DNA from: an uncultured Clostridium sp.
Lineage (GTDB): Bacteria > Bacillota > Clostridia > Lachnospirales > Lachnospiraceae
Length of the DNA: 5,777 nucleotides
Assembly: GCA_905192625.1 (NCBI GenBank)
Contig: CAJJLI010000170.1
Span: forward strand, 1 to 5,777
Reading direction: 5' to 3'
Part shown: positions 1-5,765 of the stretch, piece after piece
Layout of the letters: the number at the start of each line of letters is the position of its first letter
Position numbering within the stretch: the stretch's first letter is position 1
Program-made: the position numbers and the translations under genes
The notes under the pieces: generated by a model
Database searches by the model: none
Told to the model about the DNA's origin: nothing
The model's input: only the letters and a program-made list of their open reading frames with translations

Positions 1-1
1 A

Positions 2-550
2 AAAATATTATTAGAGACTTTACCGAATAACGAAATTAGATCAGAACAGCTTTTTCCTGTATTATATATCTACAAAGAAGAGTATGAGACAGCAGCAAAG
101 TTATCTCAGCAATATCTTTTATCAGAAATTCAACAAGTTCTGACTGCAATCATGAATTTATGGAATATTTCTAGTAGGTTAAACCAATATGAAAAAGCAC
201 TATTATATGCGAAAGAGTATTATGAATTGGAACATAAATTTTCACTATACAACGGTAATGGGGCATTTATGCTAGTTGGGTCTTACTTACATTTAAATGA
301 TAAAGAGCAAGCATTAATTTGGTTCGAAAGTTATATTAATGATATTCTAATGACCTCAAACAATCTGAAGGAATCTATTTACTGGGATTATATAAAAAGT
401 GATGCGGTTGCTGTTCTGGAAAAGAAAGTAGAGTTACAAAAGATTGTTTTAAAATCTATTAATGTGGATCCAAGTTATGATGTACTACGTAATGAACAGA
501 AATTCATCGAACAGATTGAAAAACTTAAAAAGCATATTGAAAGCTTTTAG
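2..550 (+). CDS. C-terminal part of a TPR-like helical protein, probably the sensor half of an HTH regulator (5' end outside window)
   Basis: The frame is open from the first complete codon at position 2 to the TAG at 548-550, giving 182 residues. The ATG at 152 has no ribosome binding site and lies inside the continuous frame, so the gene starts left of the window. The visible part is entirely helical. It has TPR-like pairs such as NQYEKALLYAKEYYELE (about residues 61-77) and LHLNDKEQALIWFESYI (about 93-109). It ends in a DPSYDVLRNEQKFIEQIEKL tail, which resembles the DPxFxxLRxDPRFxxLL tail that closes many TPR proteins. In Clostridia such C-terminal halves are often joined to an N-terminal XRE-type DNA-binding domain, which would lie outside this window, so a regulator role is an inference. 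Another TPR protein, such as a BTAD-like or signalling scaffold, is possible. No catalytic motif is visible. The gene converges on the methionine sulfoxide reductase gene and shares its terminator. Confidence 0.75.
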   Translation, partial: KILLETLPNNEIRSEQLFPVLYIYKEEYETAAKLSQQYLLSEIQQVLTAIMNLWNISSRLNQYEKALLYAKEYYELEHKFSLYNGNGAFMLVGSYLHLNDKEQALIWFESYINDILMTSNNLKESIYWDYIKSDAVAVLEKKVELQKIVLKSINVDPSYDVLRNEQKFIEQIEKLKKHIESF

Positions 551-655
551 CAATTAATTTACAGCTGAAGGTTGTATTGGACAAGTTGTAGATCAATAAA
601 ATTGTTAAGCTATAGAACAATAGCTATATGTAGAAAATATAATTAAGGAATTATA

Positions 656-703
656 AAAAAAATCACGTTAAACGAAATTAGTTTAGTGTAACGTGATTTT
701 TTT
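656..703. terminator. Bidirectional intrinsic terminator between convergent genes
   Basis: The arms 656-670 and 689-703 are perfect 15-bp inverted repeats. Each has an ATCACGTTA-type core flanked by seven A on the left and seven T on the right. The 18-nt loop can form a small inner stem (669-673 with 681-685). Read rightwards the hairpin ends in a T tract; read leftwards the A run becomes a U tract. It can therefore stop transcripts from the + strand TPR gene (about 105 nt after its stop) and from the minus-strand reductase gene (about 27 nt after its stop). Confidence 0.88.
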
Positions 704-729
704 ATTTTAGATTTTTAGAGTTATGTTAA

Positions 730-1218
730 CTACCAATCGCAACCAGATTCTAATATTTTAACGAATGATTCTAATCCTGCCAAATCTTCTTCATCGAAGC
801 GATTTTTTATTGGACTATCGATATCAAGGACACCAACAATCTCATTCCCATTACGAATCGGTATAACAATCTCAGAATTGGAAGCGGAATCACATGCGAT
901 ATGCCCTGGGAATTCATGTACGTCAGGCACTAATTGTGAGCGATTTTCTGAAACTGCTGTACCGCAAACACCACGTCCTACTGGTATACGAATGCAAGCT
1001 GTCTTTCCTTGAAATGGACCAAGTAGTAGATAACCATCGGTCATTAGATAAAAACCAACCCAGTTGATGTTTGTTAGCGCACCATTTAATAAGGCAGATG
1101 CATTCGCTAAATTAGGGATTATATGTGATTCACCCTCTATTAATGATTTTAGCTGTTCACATAATAATAGATACATTTTATTTTTTTCTGCTGGATATAA
1201 AGTATTAATTTCAGTCAT
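730..1218 (-). CDS. msrC: Free methionine-(R)-sulfoxide reductase (GAF domain, fRMsr/MsrC family)
   Basis: The 162-residue protein is one GAF domain, the usual full length for free methionine-(R)-sulfoxide reductase. This cytosolic enzyme reduces free, not protein-bound, Met-R-sulfoxide using thioredoxin-type reductants. Family hallmarks are present in order: NWVGFY (52-57), GKTACIRIPVGRGVCG (71-86) and FPGHIACD (103-110), followed by SEIVIPI and GVLDIDS. The cysteines are C75, C85 and C109. Their spacing of 10 and 24 residues equals that of E. coli C84/C94/C118, where the last is the catalytic nucleophile and C84 resolves it. E116, D132 and D134 stand at the spacing of the E. coli substrate-binding acids. 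The ATG at 1218 has an AAAGGA site (1230-1235) with an 11-nt spacer. The gene lies 18 nt downstream of the YccF gene and is probably cotranscribed with it. Assignment is strong; the msrC symbol follows common usage (yebR in E. coli). Confidence 0.95.
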   Translation of the reverse strand: MTEINTLYPAEKNKMYLLLCEQLKSLIEGESHIIPNLANASALLNGALTNINWVGFYLMTDGYLLLGPFQGKTACIRIPVGRGVCGTAVSENRSQLVPDVHEFPGHIACDSASNSEIVIPIRNGNEIVGVLDIDSPIKNRFDEEDLAGLESFVKILESGCDW

Positions 1219-1236
1219 TTATTCTTTTGTCCTTTC

Positions 1237-1596
1237 TTATATTACAGATGCTCCAAAAGGCATCAGTGATAATTTCGCTATTTTAAAGCATTGTAAACCA
1301 AATGGTATTCCGATTATAGTAACACAAAAAATACATCCAAGAACTACAGATTCTATTGCAAGTCCAATTCCCCCAAAAATTAACCACAAAATGTTCAATA
1401 GAAAGCTTCCTGGTCCGCCACCATAGCGTACCTCTTTACCAAATGGGAAAAAAGCTAGCCCAGCTAATTTAAAACATTGAACCCCAACGGGAATACCAAC
1501 AATTGTAATACACCAGATAAGTCCTACGAATAGCCAACTTAGCCCCATAACAAATCCACCAAAAATAAACCAGATTAAATTACCTAAACATCCCAT
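1237..1596 (-). CDS. yccF: YccF-family (DUF307) inner membrane protein with internal duplication
   Basis: This is a 119-residue, very hydrophobic protein made of two copies of the YccF unit, offset by exactly 62 residues. N6/N68 begin the two (N)xxWxIFGG segments, P36/P98 lie in the two TIxGIPxGxQCFK segments, and the PFG motifs are at 51-53 and 113-115. Each copy carries one long or two short membrane segments (about 5-28, 26-50, 67-90 and 86-108). A glycine-rich basic turn (EVRYGGGPG, 55-63) joins them. The family function is unknown; members are integral cytoplasmic-membrane proteins. The start was set at the ATG at 1596 because an AAAGGAG site (1605-1611) lies 8 nt upstream. A longer frame starting at 1626 would place that site inside the coding region and add a hydrophilic tail. 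It is the first gene of a two-gene operon with the reductase. Confidence 0.9.
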   Translation of the reverse strand: MGCLGNLIWFIFGGFVMGLSWLFVGLIWCITIVGIPVGVQCFKLAGLAFFPFGKEVRYGGGPGSFLLNILWLIFGGIGLAIESVVLGCIFCVTIIGIPFGLQCFKIAKLSLMPFGASVI

Positions 1597-1604
1597 AATA
1601 TCAA

Positions 1605-1611
1605 CTCCTTT
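1605..1611 (-). promoter_or_regulatory. Ribosome binding site that fixes the YccF start
   Basis: Read on the minus strand this is AAAGGAG, followed by an 8-nt spacer and the ATG at 1596. It decides against the upstream in-frame ATG at 1626, which has no comparable site. Confidence 0.85.
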
Positions 1612-1688
1612 TGTTTTATATATCATTGTATTCGAAGTTCTGATATTTGTTTTTATATTAGCTTCTTAGCACAATACTTATAAATTAC

Positions 1689-1716
1689 AGTATACGTATT
1701 TAACAAAAAGTGTCAA
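1689..1716 (-). promoter_or_regulatory. Sigma-A-type promoter for the yccF-msrC operon
   Basis: On the minus strand the -35 is a perfect TTGACA (1711-1716). After a 16-nt spacer comes the -10, TATACT (1689-1694), which matches five of six consensus bases. The predicted transcript starts near 1682, giving an untranslated leader of about 85 nt before the ATG at 1596. I see no stable structure or riboswitch-like fold in that leader. Confidence 0.75.
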
Positions 1717-1730
1717 TGTAATTTAATGTA

Positions 1731-1739
1731 TGCTATAGT
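1731..1739 (+). promoter_or_regulatory. Possible extended -10 promoter for the TIM-barrel gene
   Basis: TGCTATAGT is an extended -10 (TGn plus TATAGT, 1734-1739), about 47 nt upstream of the predicted ribosome binding site. The region about 17 nt further upstream (1711-1716) is a poor -35 on this strand and coincides with the -35 of the opposing promoter. The call therefore rests on the extended -10 alone. If both promoters are real they are back to back and share control DNA. Confidence 0.4.
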
Positions 1740-1779
1740 AAATAAAAGCCATTATTGAAATGAAAAAACTTTTGAACAT

Positions 1780-1786
1780 GGGGAGG
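1780..1786 (+). promoter_or_regulatory. Ribosome binding site that fixes the TIM-barrel gene start
   Basis: GGGGAGG followed by a 6-nt spacer and the ATG at 1793. The alternative in-frame ATG at 1760 lacks any purine-rich site, and using it would place this sequence inside the gene. Confidence 0.85.
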
Positions 1787-1792
1787 TTTGTT

Positions 1793-2566
1793 ATGCGATT
1801 TGGAATGCCTACGTTAATTGAAACAAAAGATTTGGAGGAATGTGTAGCTTTATGTAAGCACTTAAGACTAAATTTTATTGAGTTAAATATGAATATGCCA
1901 CAATATCAAATAAATCAGATTGATGTTAATAAAATTAATGAGATTCGTAAAAGAGAAGATATCTTTTTTACAATCCATCTTGATGAAAATTTAAATGTTG
2001 CGGATTTTAATCCGTTCGTCGCAAAGGCATATTTGGATACTGTTAAATTAACGATTCAACTTGCAAAGGAAATTGAGGCTCCAATTCTAAATATGCATAT
2101 GTCAGAAGGCGTTTATTTTACGCTACCTGAAAATAAAGTGTATTTATTTGAGCGATACAATGAATCGTATATGAGTAATTTATTTGAGTTTAGAATTATG
2201 TGCGAGAAAGAAATTAACCACGCAAACATAAAAATTTGTATTGAAAATACAGATGGATATAAAGAATTTGTAAAATCAGGAATTGAATATTTACTAGAAA
2301 GTCCTGTATTCGCACTAACATATGATGTGGGGCATGACCATTGTATTGGGTATAAGGATAAGGAATTTATAAAAAATCATAAGAAACGATTAGTACATAT
2401 GCATCTACATGATGCTTTAGAAAAGAAAAATCATCTACCATTAGGAGAAGGTGATGTTAATATCCGTGAGAAATTAAATTTAGCGAAAGAATGTGACTGT
2501 AATGTGGTGCTTGAAACCAAAACAATTCAAGGCTTGGAACGATCGGCAACCAGATTATTAATATAG
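1793..2566 (+). CDS. Sugar-phosphate isomerase/epimerase-like TIM-barrel protein (AP endonuclease family 2 fold)
   Basis: The 257-residue protein fits the xylose-isomerase-like TIM-barrel family, which includes sugar isomerases, epimerases and endonuclease IV. Candidate metal ligands fall at the ends of successive beta strands: H62 (FTIHLD), H102 (LNMHMS), E151 (CIENTDG), D178 and H181 (TYDVGHD), H204 or H206 (HMHLHD), H214 (NHLPLGEGD) and E241 (VVLETK). This pattern indicates a metal-dependent cytosolic enzyme. The order resembles that in endonuclease IV, but the usual Asp two residues before the late His is K212. The small size and LPLGEG motif favour a sugar or polyol isomerase-like role over DNA repair. 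The substrate cannot be told. The gene stands alone: it diverges from yccF, and 147 nt of AT-rich DNA separates it from the sigma operon, so no neighbour suggests a pathway. The start at 1793 was chosen on ribosome-binding evidence. Confidence 0.85.
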   Translation: MRFGMPTLIETKDLEECVALCKHLRLNFIELNMNMPQYQINQIDVNKINEIRKREDIFFTIHLDENLNVADFNPFVAKAYLDTVKLTIQLAKEIEAPILNMHMSEGVYFTLPENKVYLFERYNESYMSNLFEFRIMCEKEINHANIKICIENTDGYKEFVKSGIEYLLESPVFALTYDVGHDHCIGYKDKEFIKNHKKRLVHMHLHDALEKKNHLPLGEGDVNIREKLNLAKECDCNVVLETKTIQGLERSATRLLI

Positions 2567-2585
2567 TTAAAATATTAATTTTTTT
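2557..2585 (+). terminator. Weak A/T-only hairpin with T tract after the TIM-barrel gene
   Basis: The 8-bp inverted repeat ATTAATAT (2557-2564) / ATATTAAT (2572-2579) has a 7-nt loop and runs into seven T (2579-2585). The stop codon TAG (2564-2566) overlaps the stem. Because the stem has no G-C pairs it would be unstable, so termination may be partial. No better terminator is seen before the sigma gene. Confidence 0.35.
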
Positions 2586-2698
2586 CAACACTATTTTAAT
2601 TTAAATATTTATAAAAAAGAAGTACGAATTAAAAACAAAAATAATGAAAAAGTAAAATTCCCCGCACATTTAGCATGGAAGAACAGTTATATATAGTG

Positions 2699-2706
2699 AA
2701 AGGAGG
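2699..2706 (+). promoter_or_regulatory. Ribosome binding site that fixes the GTG start of the sigma factor
   Basis: AAAGGAGG, an almost full-length complement of the 16S tail, lies 7 nt before GTG 2714. The in-frame ATG at 2675 has only a pyrimidine-rich stretch upstream and would put this site inside the coding sequence. Confidence 0.9.
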
Positions 2707-2713
2707 TTTTTTC

Positions 2714-3175
2714 GTGTCTTATGAGCTTAAAGACCAGTACGATAAGATATATAAATATTGCTATTTTAAAGTTAAGAATTCACAGGTTGCTGAGGATTTG
2801 ACACAAGAAACCTTTCTTAAATTTTTTAGCCAACATTCCTATATTAATAGAGGAAAACAGCTCGCATATTTATATACGATAGCGAAAAATCTGTACATTG
2901 ATACATATAAAAACCCCGAAATATTATCCTTAGATGATGATTTAATTTTAGATACTCCATTTGAAAATTTTGAAACAGGTTTTATTGTAAGACAAGCTAT
3001 TTTAACTTTGTCAGATGAGTTACAAGAAATTGTTTTCTTGCGGTTTGTGAATGACCTCTCAATTATGGAAATCAGCAGTATTATAGGTATCTCGAGGTTT
3101 CGTGTGTATCGAAGATTAAATAATGCACTAAAAGAATTAAAACTTATTTTAAGAGAGGAGGATTTTATTGAATAA
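2714..3175 (+). CDS. ECF-type RNA polymerase sigma factor (sigma-70 family)
   Basis: This 153-residue protein starts at GTG. It has only regions 2 and 4, as in extracytoplasmic-function (group 4) sigma factors. Region 2 covers about residues 7-67, with AEDLTQETFLKFF (26-38, core-binding 2.1/2.2) and LAYLYTIAKNLYIDTYK (50-66, -10 melting and recognition 2.3/2.4). A short acidic linker (LSLDDDLILD, 71-80) follows. Region 4 spans about 91-146, with LSDELQEIVFLRFVNDLSIMEI and the helix-turn-helix IIGISRFRVYRRLNNALKEL. The usual VKSRLxRA of the recognition helix is replaced by RFRVYRRLNNA, so the -35 preference may be unusual. The protein should direct RNA polymerase to a small regulon, probably including its own operon, but I could not find a convincing self-recognised promoter upstream. 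The next gene overlaps its end by 8 nt and is translationally coupled. Family assignment is firm; signal and regulon are unknown. Confidence 0.93.
   Translation: MSYELKDQYDKIYKYCYFKVKNSQVAEDLTQETFLKFFSQHSYINRGKQLAYLYTIAKNLYIDTYKNPEILSLDDDLILDTPFENFETGFIVRQAILTLSDELQEIVFLRFVNDLSIMEISSIIGISRFRVYRRLNNALKELKLILREEDFIE
3156..3161 (+). promoter_or_regulatory. Ribosome binding site supporting a TTG start inside the sigma gene
   Basis: AGGAGG lies within the last codons of the sigma gene, 6 nt before the TTG at 3168. Its strength and spacing support this rare start codon over the ATG at 3186, which has no site. Confidence 0.82.
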
Positions 3176-3905
3176 AAAGTTGAAAATGCAAGTAAAATCA
3201 GCATTTCAGGCACCATTGCCAACAAAGAAAAATGAATTCCTTGATAATTTCAATTTTCCAAAAGCAAGATATCGTAATTTCGTAATTAGTCAAATAGGTT
3301 ATATAAGGAAACGTAATTGGTTAATTTCTCTTTCTTTGGTAATGGGTGCTTTTTTATATTTCAGATATGAACATATTGAAAATCTAACTTCAGTTTTATG
3401 GGCGATATCATCTATTCTGCCATTTATAGCTTTGGTTGCTGTTTTGGAGATTTCGAGAAGTACTTCTTATCATATGTCAGAACTTGAGATGAGCTGTAAA
3501 CATAGCCTTTCTGATATTGTACTGGTGCGGTTGGGTGTGTTAGGAAGTTTTAATTTTACAATATTTATCTCACTTATATTTTTATTAAGTAAATGGAGTG
3601 ATTATGGTATATGGCGTATAGGAATTTATATAAGTGTTCCTTTTTTATTGACTTGCACTTTATCTTTAATCATTTTGAATCATGTAAAGATTAGAGAAAC
3701 AAGCTATATTTGTGGAGGAATTAGCTGTTTGGTTAGCGTGACAAATAGTGTTTTTGTTTATCAGGCAGAAACTGTACTTACTGAAAAATATCTCATACTA
3801 TGGGGAATCGTAGTATTTATCTTACTTATTGTATTGATCAGGCAGACCATGAAACTGCTTAAAAATATGGAGGAATTACAATGGAGCTTACAATTGACCG
3901 TTTGA
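3168..3905 (+). CDS. Six-helix membrane protein cotranscribed with the ECF sigma factor; candidate anti-sigma or accessory subunit
   Basis: The 245-residue product starts at TTG. The first 50 residues are basic and soluble, containing AFQAPLPTKKNEFLDNF (12-28) and a QIGYIRKRNW segment (42-51) just before the membrane. Six hydrophobic segments follow at about 51-66, 75-95, 118-140, 151-170, 181-198 and 208-225, with a basic tail (RQTMKLLKNMEELQ) at the end. No zinc-finger (HxxxCxxC) or other anti-sigma motif that I know is present, and there is no ATPase motif. Its place directly after an ECF sigma gene, with an 8-nt overlap, is where an anti-sigma factor normally sits. The N-terminal tail could be the sigma-binding part. 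Its 25-nt overlap with the ABC ATPase gene equally suggests an accessory membrane subunit of that transporter. Both roles are inferences; the family is not one I can name. Confidence 0.85.
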   Translation: MNKKLKMQVKSAFQAPLPTKKNEFLDNFNFPKARYRNFVISQIGYIRKRNWLISLSLVMGAFLYFRYEHIENLTSVLWAISSILPFIALVAVLEISRSTSYHMSELEMSCKHSLSDIVLVRLGVLGSFNFTIFISLIFLLSKWSDYGIWRIGIYISVPFLLTCTLSLIILNHVKIRETSYICGGISCLVSVTNSVFVYQAETVLTEKYLILWGIVVFILLIVLIRQTMKLLKNMEELQWSLQLTV

Positions 3906-4750
3906 CAAAGCAGTATAAAAATAAAATTGCTGTCGATCGAATCTCTTTTTCGTTAACAGAAGGAGTCTATGGACTATTAGGTGCAAACGGAGCAGGGAAA
4001 ACTACTTTAATGCGAATGCTGTGTGGAATCTTAAGTCCTACAAGTGGTGAAGTAAAATTTAATGGAATTGACGTGACAAAGGAAGAGTATCGTGACGTAC
4101 TAGGTTATCTACCTCAAGAATTTGGGTATTATCCAGAGTTTACAGCAATGGAATTTTTGTGTTATATGGCAAGCCTAAAAGGATTAACCAAGCATAGGGC
4201 GAAAGAAAAATCAGAGCAGTTATTAGAACTAGTCTCCTTATCTGAAATAAAAAAGAAAAAAATCAAAACTTTTTCCGGAGGAATGAAGCAACGTCTTGGA
4301 ATTGCACAAGCCATGTTAAATAATCCTAAGATTTTGATTTTAGATGAACCGACCGCAGGACTAGATCCAAAAGAAAGAGTACGTTTTCGCAATCTAATAT
4401 CAAAACTTGGAGCGGATCGAATCGTTTTGTTATCAACTCACATTGTATCGGATATTGAAAATATTGCTGGGGCAATTCTTATTATGAAGGAAGGGCAGAT
4501 TATTCACAAAGGTAGTTTCAAAGAGATAATAAAGGTTATAGAAGGAAAGGTATTTGAATGTATTGTTGATAGTAGCATCGTTGAAAATTTAAGTGCTATT
4601 TACCCAATCATTAATATAAGGCAAGAAAAGGATAGAACTTTTTTACGTCTAGTAAGTGATGAAAAACCTTCTGAAAATGCGGTTAATGTAAAAGCGACAT
4701 TAGAAGATTTATATTTATACTATTTTAGCGAGGTTAGTGTGAAAAATTAA
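3881..4750 (+). CDS. ABC transporter ATP-binding protein
   Basis: This is a 289-residue cytoplasmic ATPase subunit of an ABC-2 type exporter. All motifs are intact: Walker A GANGAGKTT (34-42), Q-loop Q79 in YLPQEFG, signature FSGGMKQR (131-138), Walker B ILILDEP (151-157), D-loop AGLD (159-162) and H-loop H187 in STH. A C-terminal extension of about 75 residues (215-289) forms the small accessory domain common in multidrug or antibiotic-resistance ATPases of this type. It should therefore be able to power transport. The ATG at 3881 follows GGAGG (3869-3873) by 7 nt and lies inside the end of the membrane-protein gene, so the two overlap by 25 nt. The adjacent permease is the likely partner. 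The substrate is unknown; context with an ECF sigma factor suggests a role in envelope stress or peptide/antibiotic handling, which is inference. Confidence 0.95.
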   Translation: MELTIDRLTKQYKNKIAVDRISFSLTEGVYGLLGANGAGKTTLMRMLCGILSPTSGEVKFNGIDVTKEEYRDVLGYLPQEFGYYPEFTAMEFLCYMASLKGLTKHRAKEKSEQLLELVSLSEIKKKKIKTFSGGMKQRLGIAQAMLNNPKILILDEPTAGLDPKERVRFRNLISKLGADRIVLLSTHIVSDIENIAGAILIMKEGQIIHKGSFKEIIKVIEGKVFECIVDSSIVENLSAIYPIINIRQEKDRTFLRLVSDEKPSENAVNVKATLEDLYLYYFSEVSVKN

Positions 4751-4765
4751 AATCTATTTTCACAC

Positions 4766-4796
4766 ACAAGTTTGTGCTTGTGCACCACAAACTTGT
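4766..4796 (+). repeat. Hairpin 1 in the ATPase-permease gap (11-bp perfect stem)
   Basis: ACAAGTTTGTG (4766-4776) and CACAAACTTGT (4786-4796) pair perfectly around a 9-nt loop. No T tract follows, so it is not an intrinsic terminator. An alternative fold pairs GTGC (4774-4777) with GCAC (4782-4785). It could be a transcript-processing or stabilising hairpin, or half of a dispersed palindromic repeat. Confidence 0.75.
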
Positions 4797-4798
4797 TA

Positions 4799-4817
4799 TG
4801 CGCAAAGAACGTGCGCA
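4799..4817 (+). repeat. Hairpin 2 just before the permease start (TGCGCA arms)
   Basis: TGCGCA at 4799-4804 recurs at 4812-4817 and, being self-complementary, can form a 6-bp G/C-rich stem with a 7-nt loop. It ends 3 nt before ATG 4821 and 15 nt before ATG 4833. The right arm (4812-4819) can instead pair with the loop of hairpin 1 (4777-4784) over 8 bp, including one G-U, so the two structures could switch. Confidence 0.6.
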
Positions 4818-4832
4818 AGAATGGGGATTAAA

Positions 4833-5765
4833 ATGGGTGTTTTTTTTGATATTGTTGGTTTTGAGTATAAAAAAATTTTAAAACGGAAAAGTACGCTTGT
4901 CAGCTTAAGTATGATTTTGATCGCGATAGCATTTATCGATATTAGATCAATAACTTCTACGTCGTACAGGAATTCAGATGCTGATGTATCAATTGTTAGT
5001 GTAATGCAAAAGGATAGAAAAGTCGTCCATTCAAAAGCAGGTTTAATGGATGAAGCTCTTATCAAGGAAGCAATTGAACAGAATGCCAGGTTAATTGAAA
5101 ATGAAGAGAATTATTATAAAACTGAGTATGGAAAATACATAAAAGAGGATGCAGATATAAGATATATATTGCCATATAAAAATGTAATATATCTAATAAA
5201 TGGCGCATTTGAGAAGAATATTGAGAATCTTAGCACGGATGGAGTAAAGATTATAAATACTAGCAATGTACAGCCAATCGATACACTTACAGAAAAAGAT
5301 TCTAAAAGCTTTTATACTCGAATAAATCAGGCTACAATCAACCATATAAATCGTTTACCGTTTTTGACCCAAGATGAAAAACAAATGCATTTTGATATGT
5401 TATCTCAAGTGAAAATTCCATATTACAATGACTATAATGATGGATATTTAAATATTTTAATGAACATGGAAGTAATTGCACTAATTTCGATGATAGCTAT
5501 TTCTATATGCATTTCACCGATCTTTGCGAATGAGTATTATTTAAAAACAGATCAAATAATATTGTCTTCTAAATACGGGAAAAATAAAGTTATTAAAGCG
5601 AAACTGTTTGCAGGAATTACATTTACAGTAGGGGTCAGTGCTATAACAATGTGTGTGTTTTTGCTATCTATATTGTTGATACATGGTTGTAATGGAGCTA
5701 ATATGGCAATTCAAACGATAGAGATATTTTCTACGTATCCATGGCTCCGACTTCTCCATTCTTGA
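4833..5765 (+). CDS. ABC-2 type transporter permease, N-terminal part, probably frameshifted near its visible end
   Basis: The 310-residue open frame begins with a basic cytoplasmic segment (FEYKKILKRKST) and a first membrane helix at about 20-36. A long hydrophilic, presumably extracellular, region of about 170 residues follows, then membrane helices at about 212-231 and 255-284. Between those helices is FANEYYLKTDQIILSSKYGK, matching the xxxEYxxxTxxxxLSSxxxR-type cytoplasmic signature of ABC-2 permeases. Such permeases normally have six helices, so about three are missing. The frame stops at TGA 5763 shortly after an apparent one-base loss. I chose ATG 4833 because GGGGA (4823-4827) precedes it by 5 nt; ATG 4821, in frame four codons earlier, has no site but cannot be excluded. 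It is the expected partner of the ATPase upstream. The substrate is unknown. Confidence 0.8.
   Translation: MGVFFDIVGFEYKKILKRKSTLVSLSMILIAIAFIDIRSITSTSYRNSDADVSIVSVMQKDRKVVHSKAGLMDEALIKEAIEQNARLIENEENYYKTEYGKYIKEDADIRYILPYKNVIYLINGAFEKNIENLSTDGVKIINTSNVQPIDTLTEKDSKSFYTRINQATINHINRLPFLTQDEKQMHFDMLSQVKIPYYNDYNDGYLNILMNMEVIALISMIAISICISPIFANEYYLKTDQIILSSKYGKNKVIKAKLFAGITFTVGVSAITMCVFLLSILLIHGCNGANMAIQTIEIFSTYPWLRLLHS

Noticed and set aside
602..625. Small hairpins TTGTT/AACAA and AGCTAT/ATAGCT after the TPR gene
   Set aside because: The stems are 5-6 bp, A/T-rich, mutually exclusive and lack a T tract. The perfect hairpin at 656-703 explains termination better.
1064..1426. Plus-strand open frame of 120 codons
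   Set aside because: It runs antisense across the reductase and YccF genes, both strongly supported, and its product shows no family features.
1597..1682. Riboswitch or attenuator in the leader of the yccF operon
   Set aside because: I see no stable stem, terminator or known conserved core in this AT-rich leader.
2590..2697. Promoter for the sigma operon (TATAAA at 2610, TAAAAT at 2653, TATAGT at 2692)
   Set aside because: None has a credible -35 at the right distance. The last would start transcription within the ribosome binding site. In DNA this AT-rich, such matches are expected by chance.
2839..3225. Minus-strand open frame of 128 codons
   Set aside because: It is antisense to the well-supported sigma factor and membrane protein, with no ribosome binding site or recognisable domain.
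4766..4796. Hairpin 1 as an intrinsic terminator of the ATPase transcript
   Set aside because: The stem is followed by TATGCGC with no T run, and the permease partner continues in the same direction.
4162..5065. Two minus-strand open frames (4162-4392 and 4796-5065)
   Set aside because: They are antisense to the ABC ATPase and permease and have no independent support.
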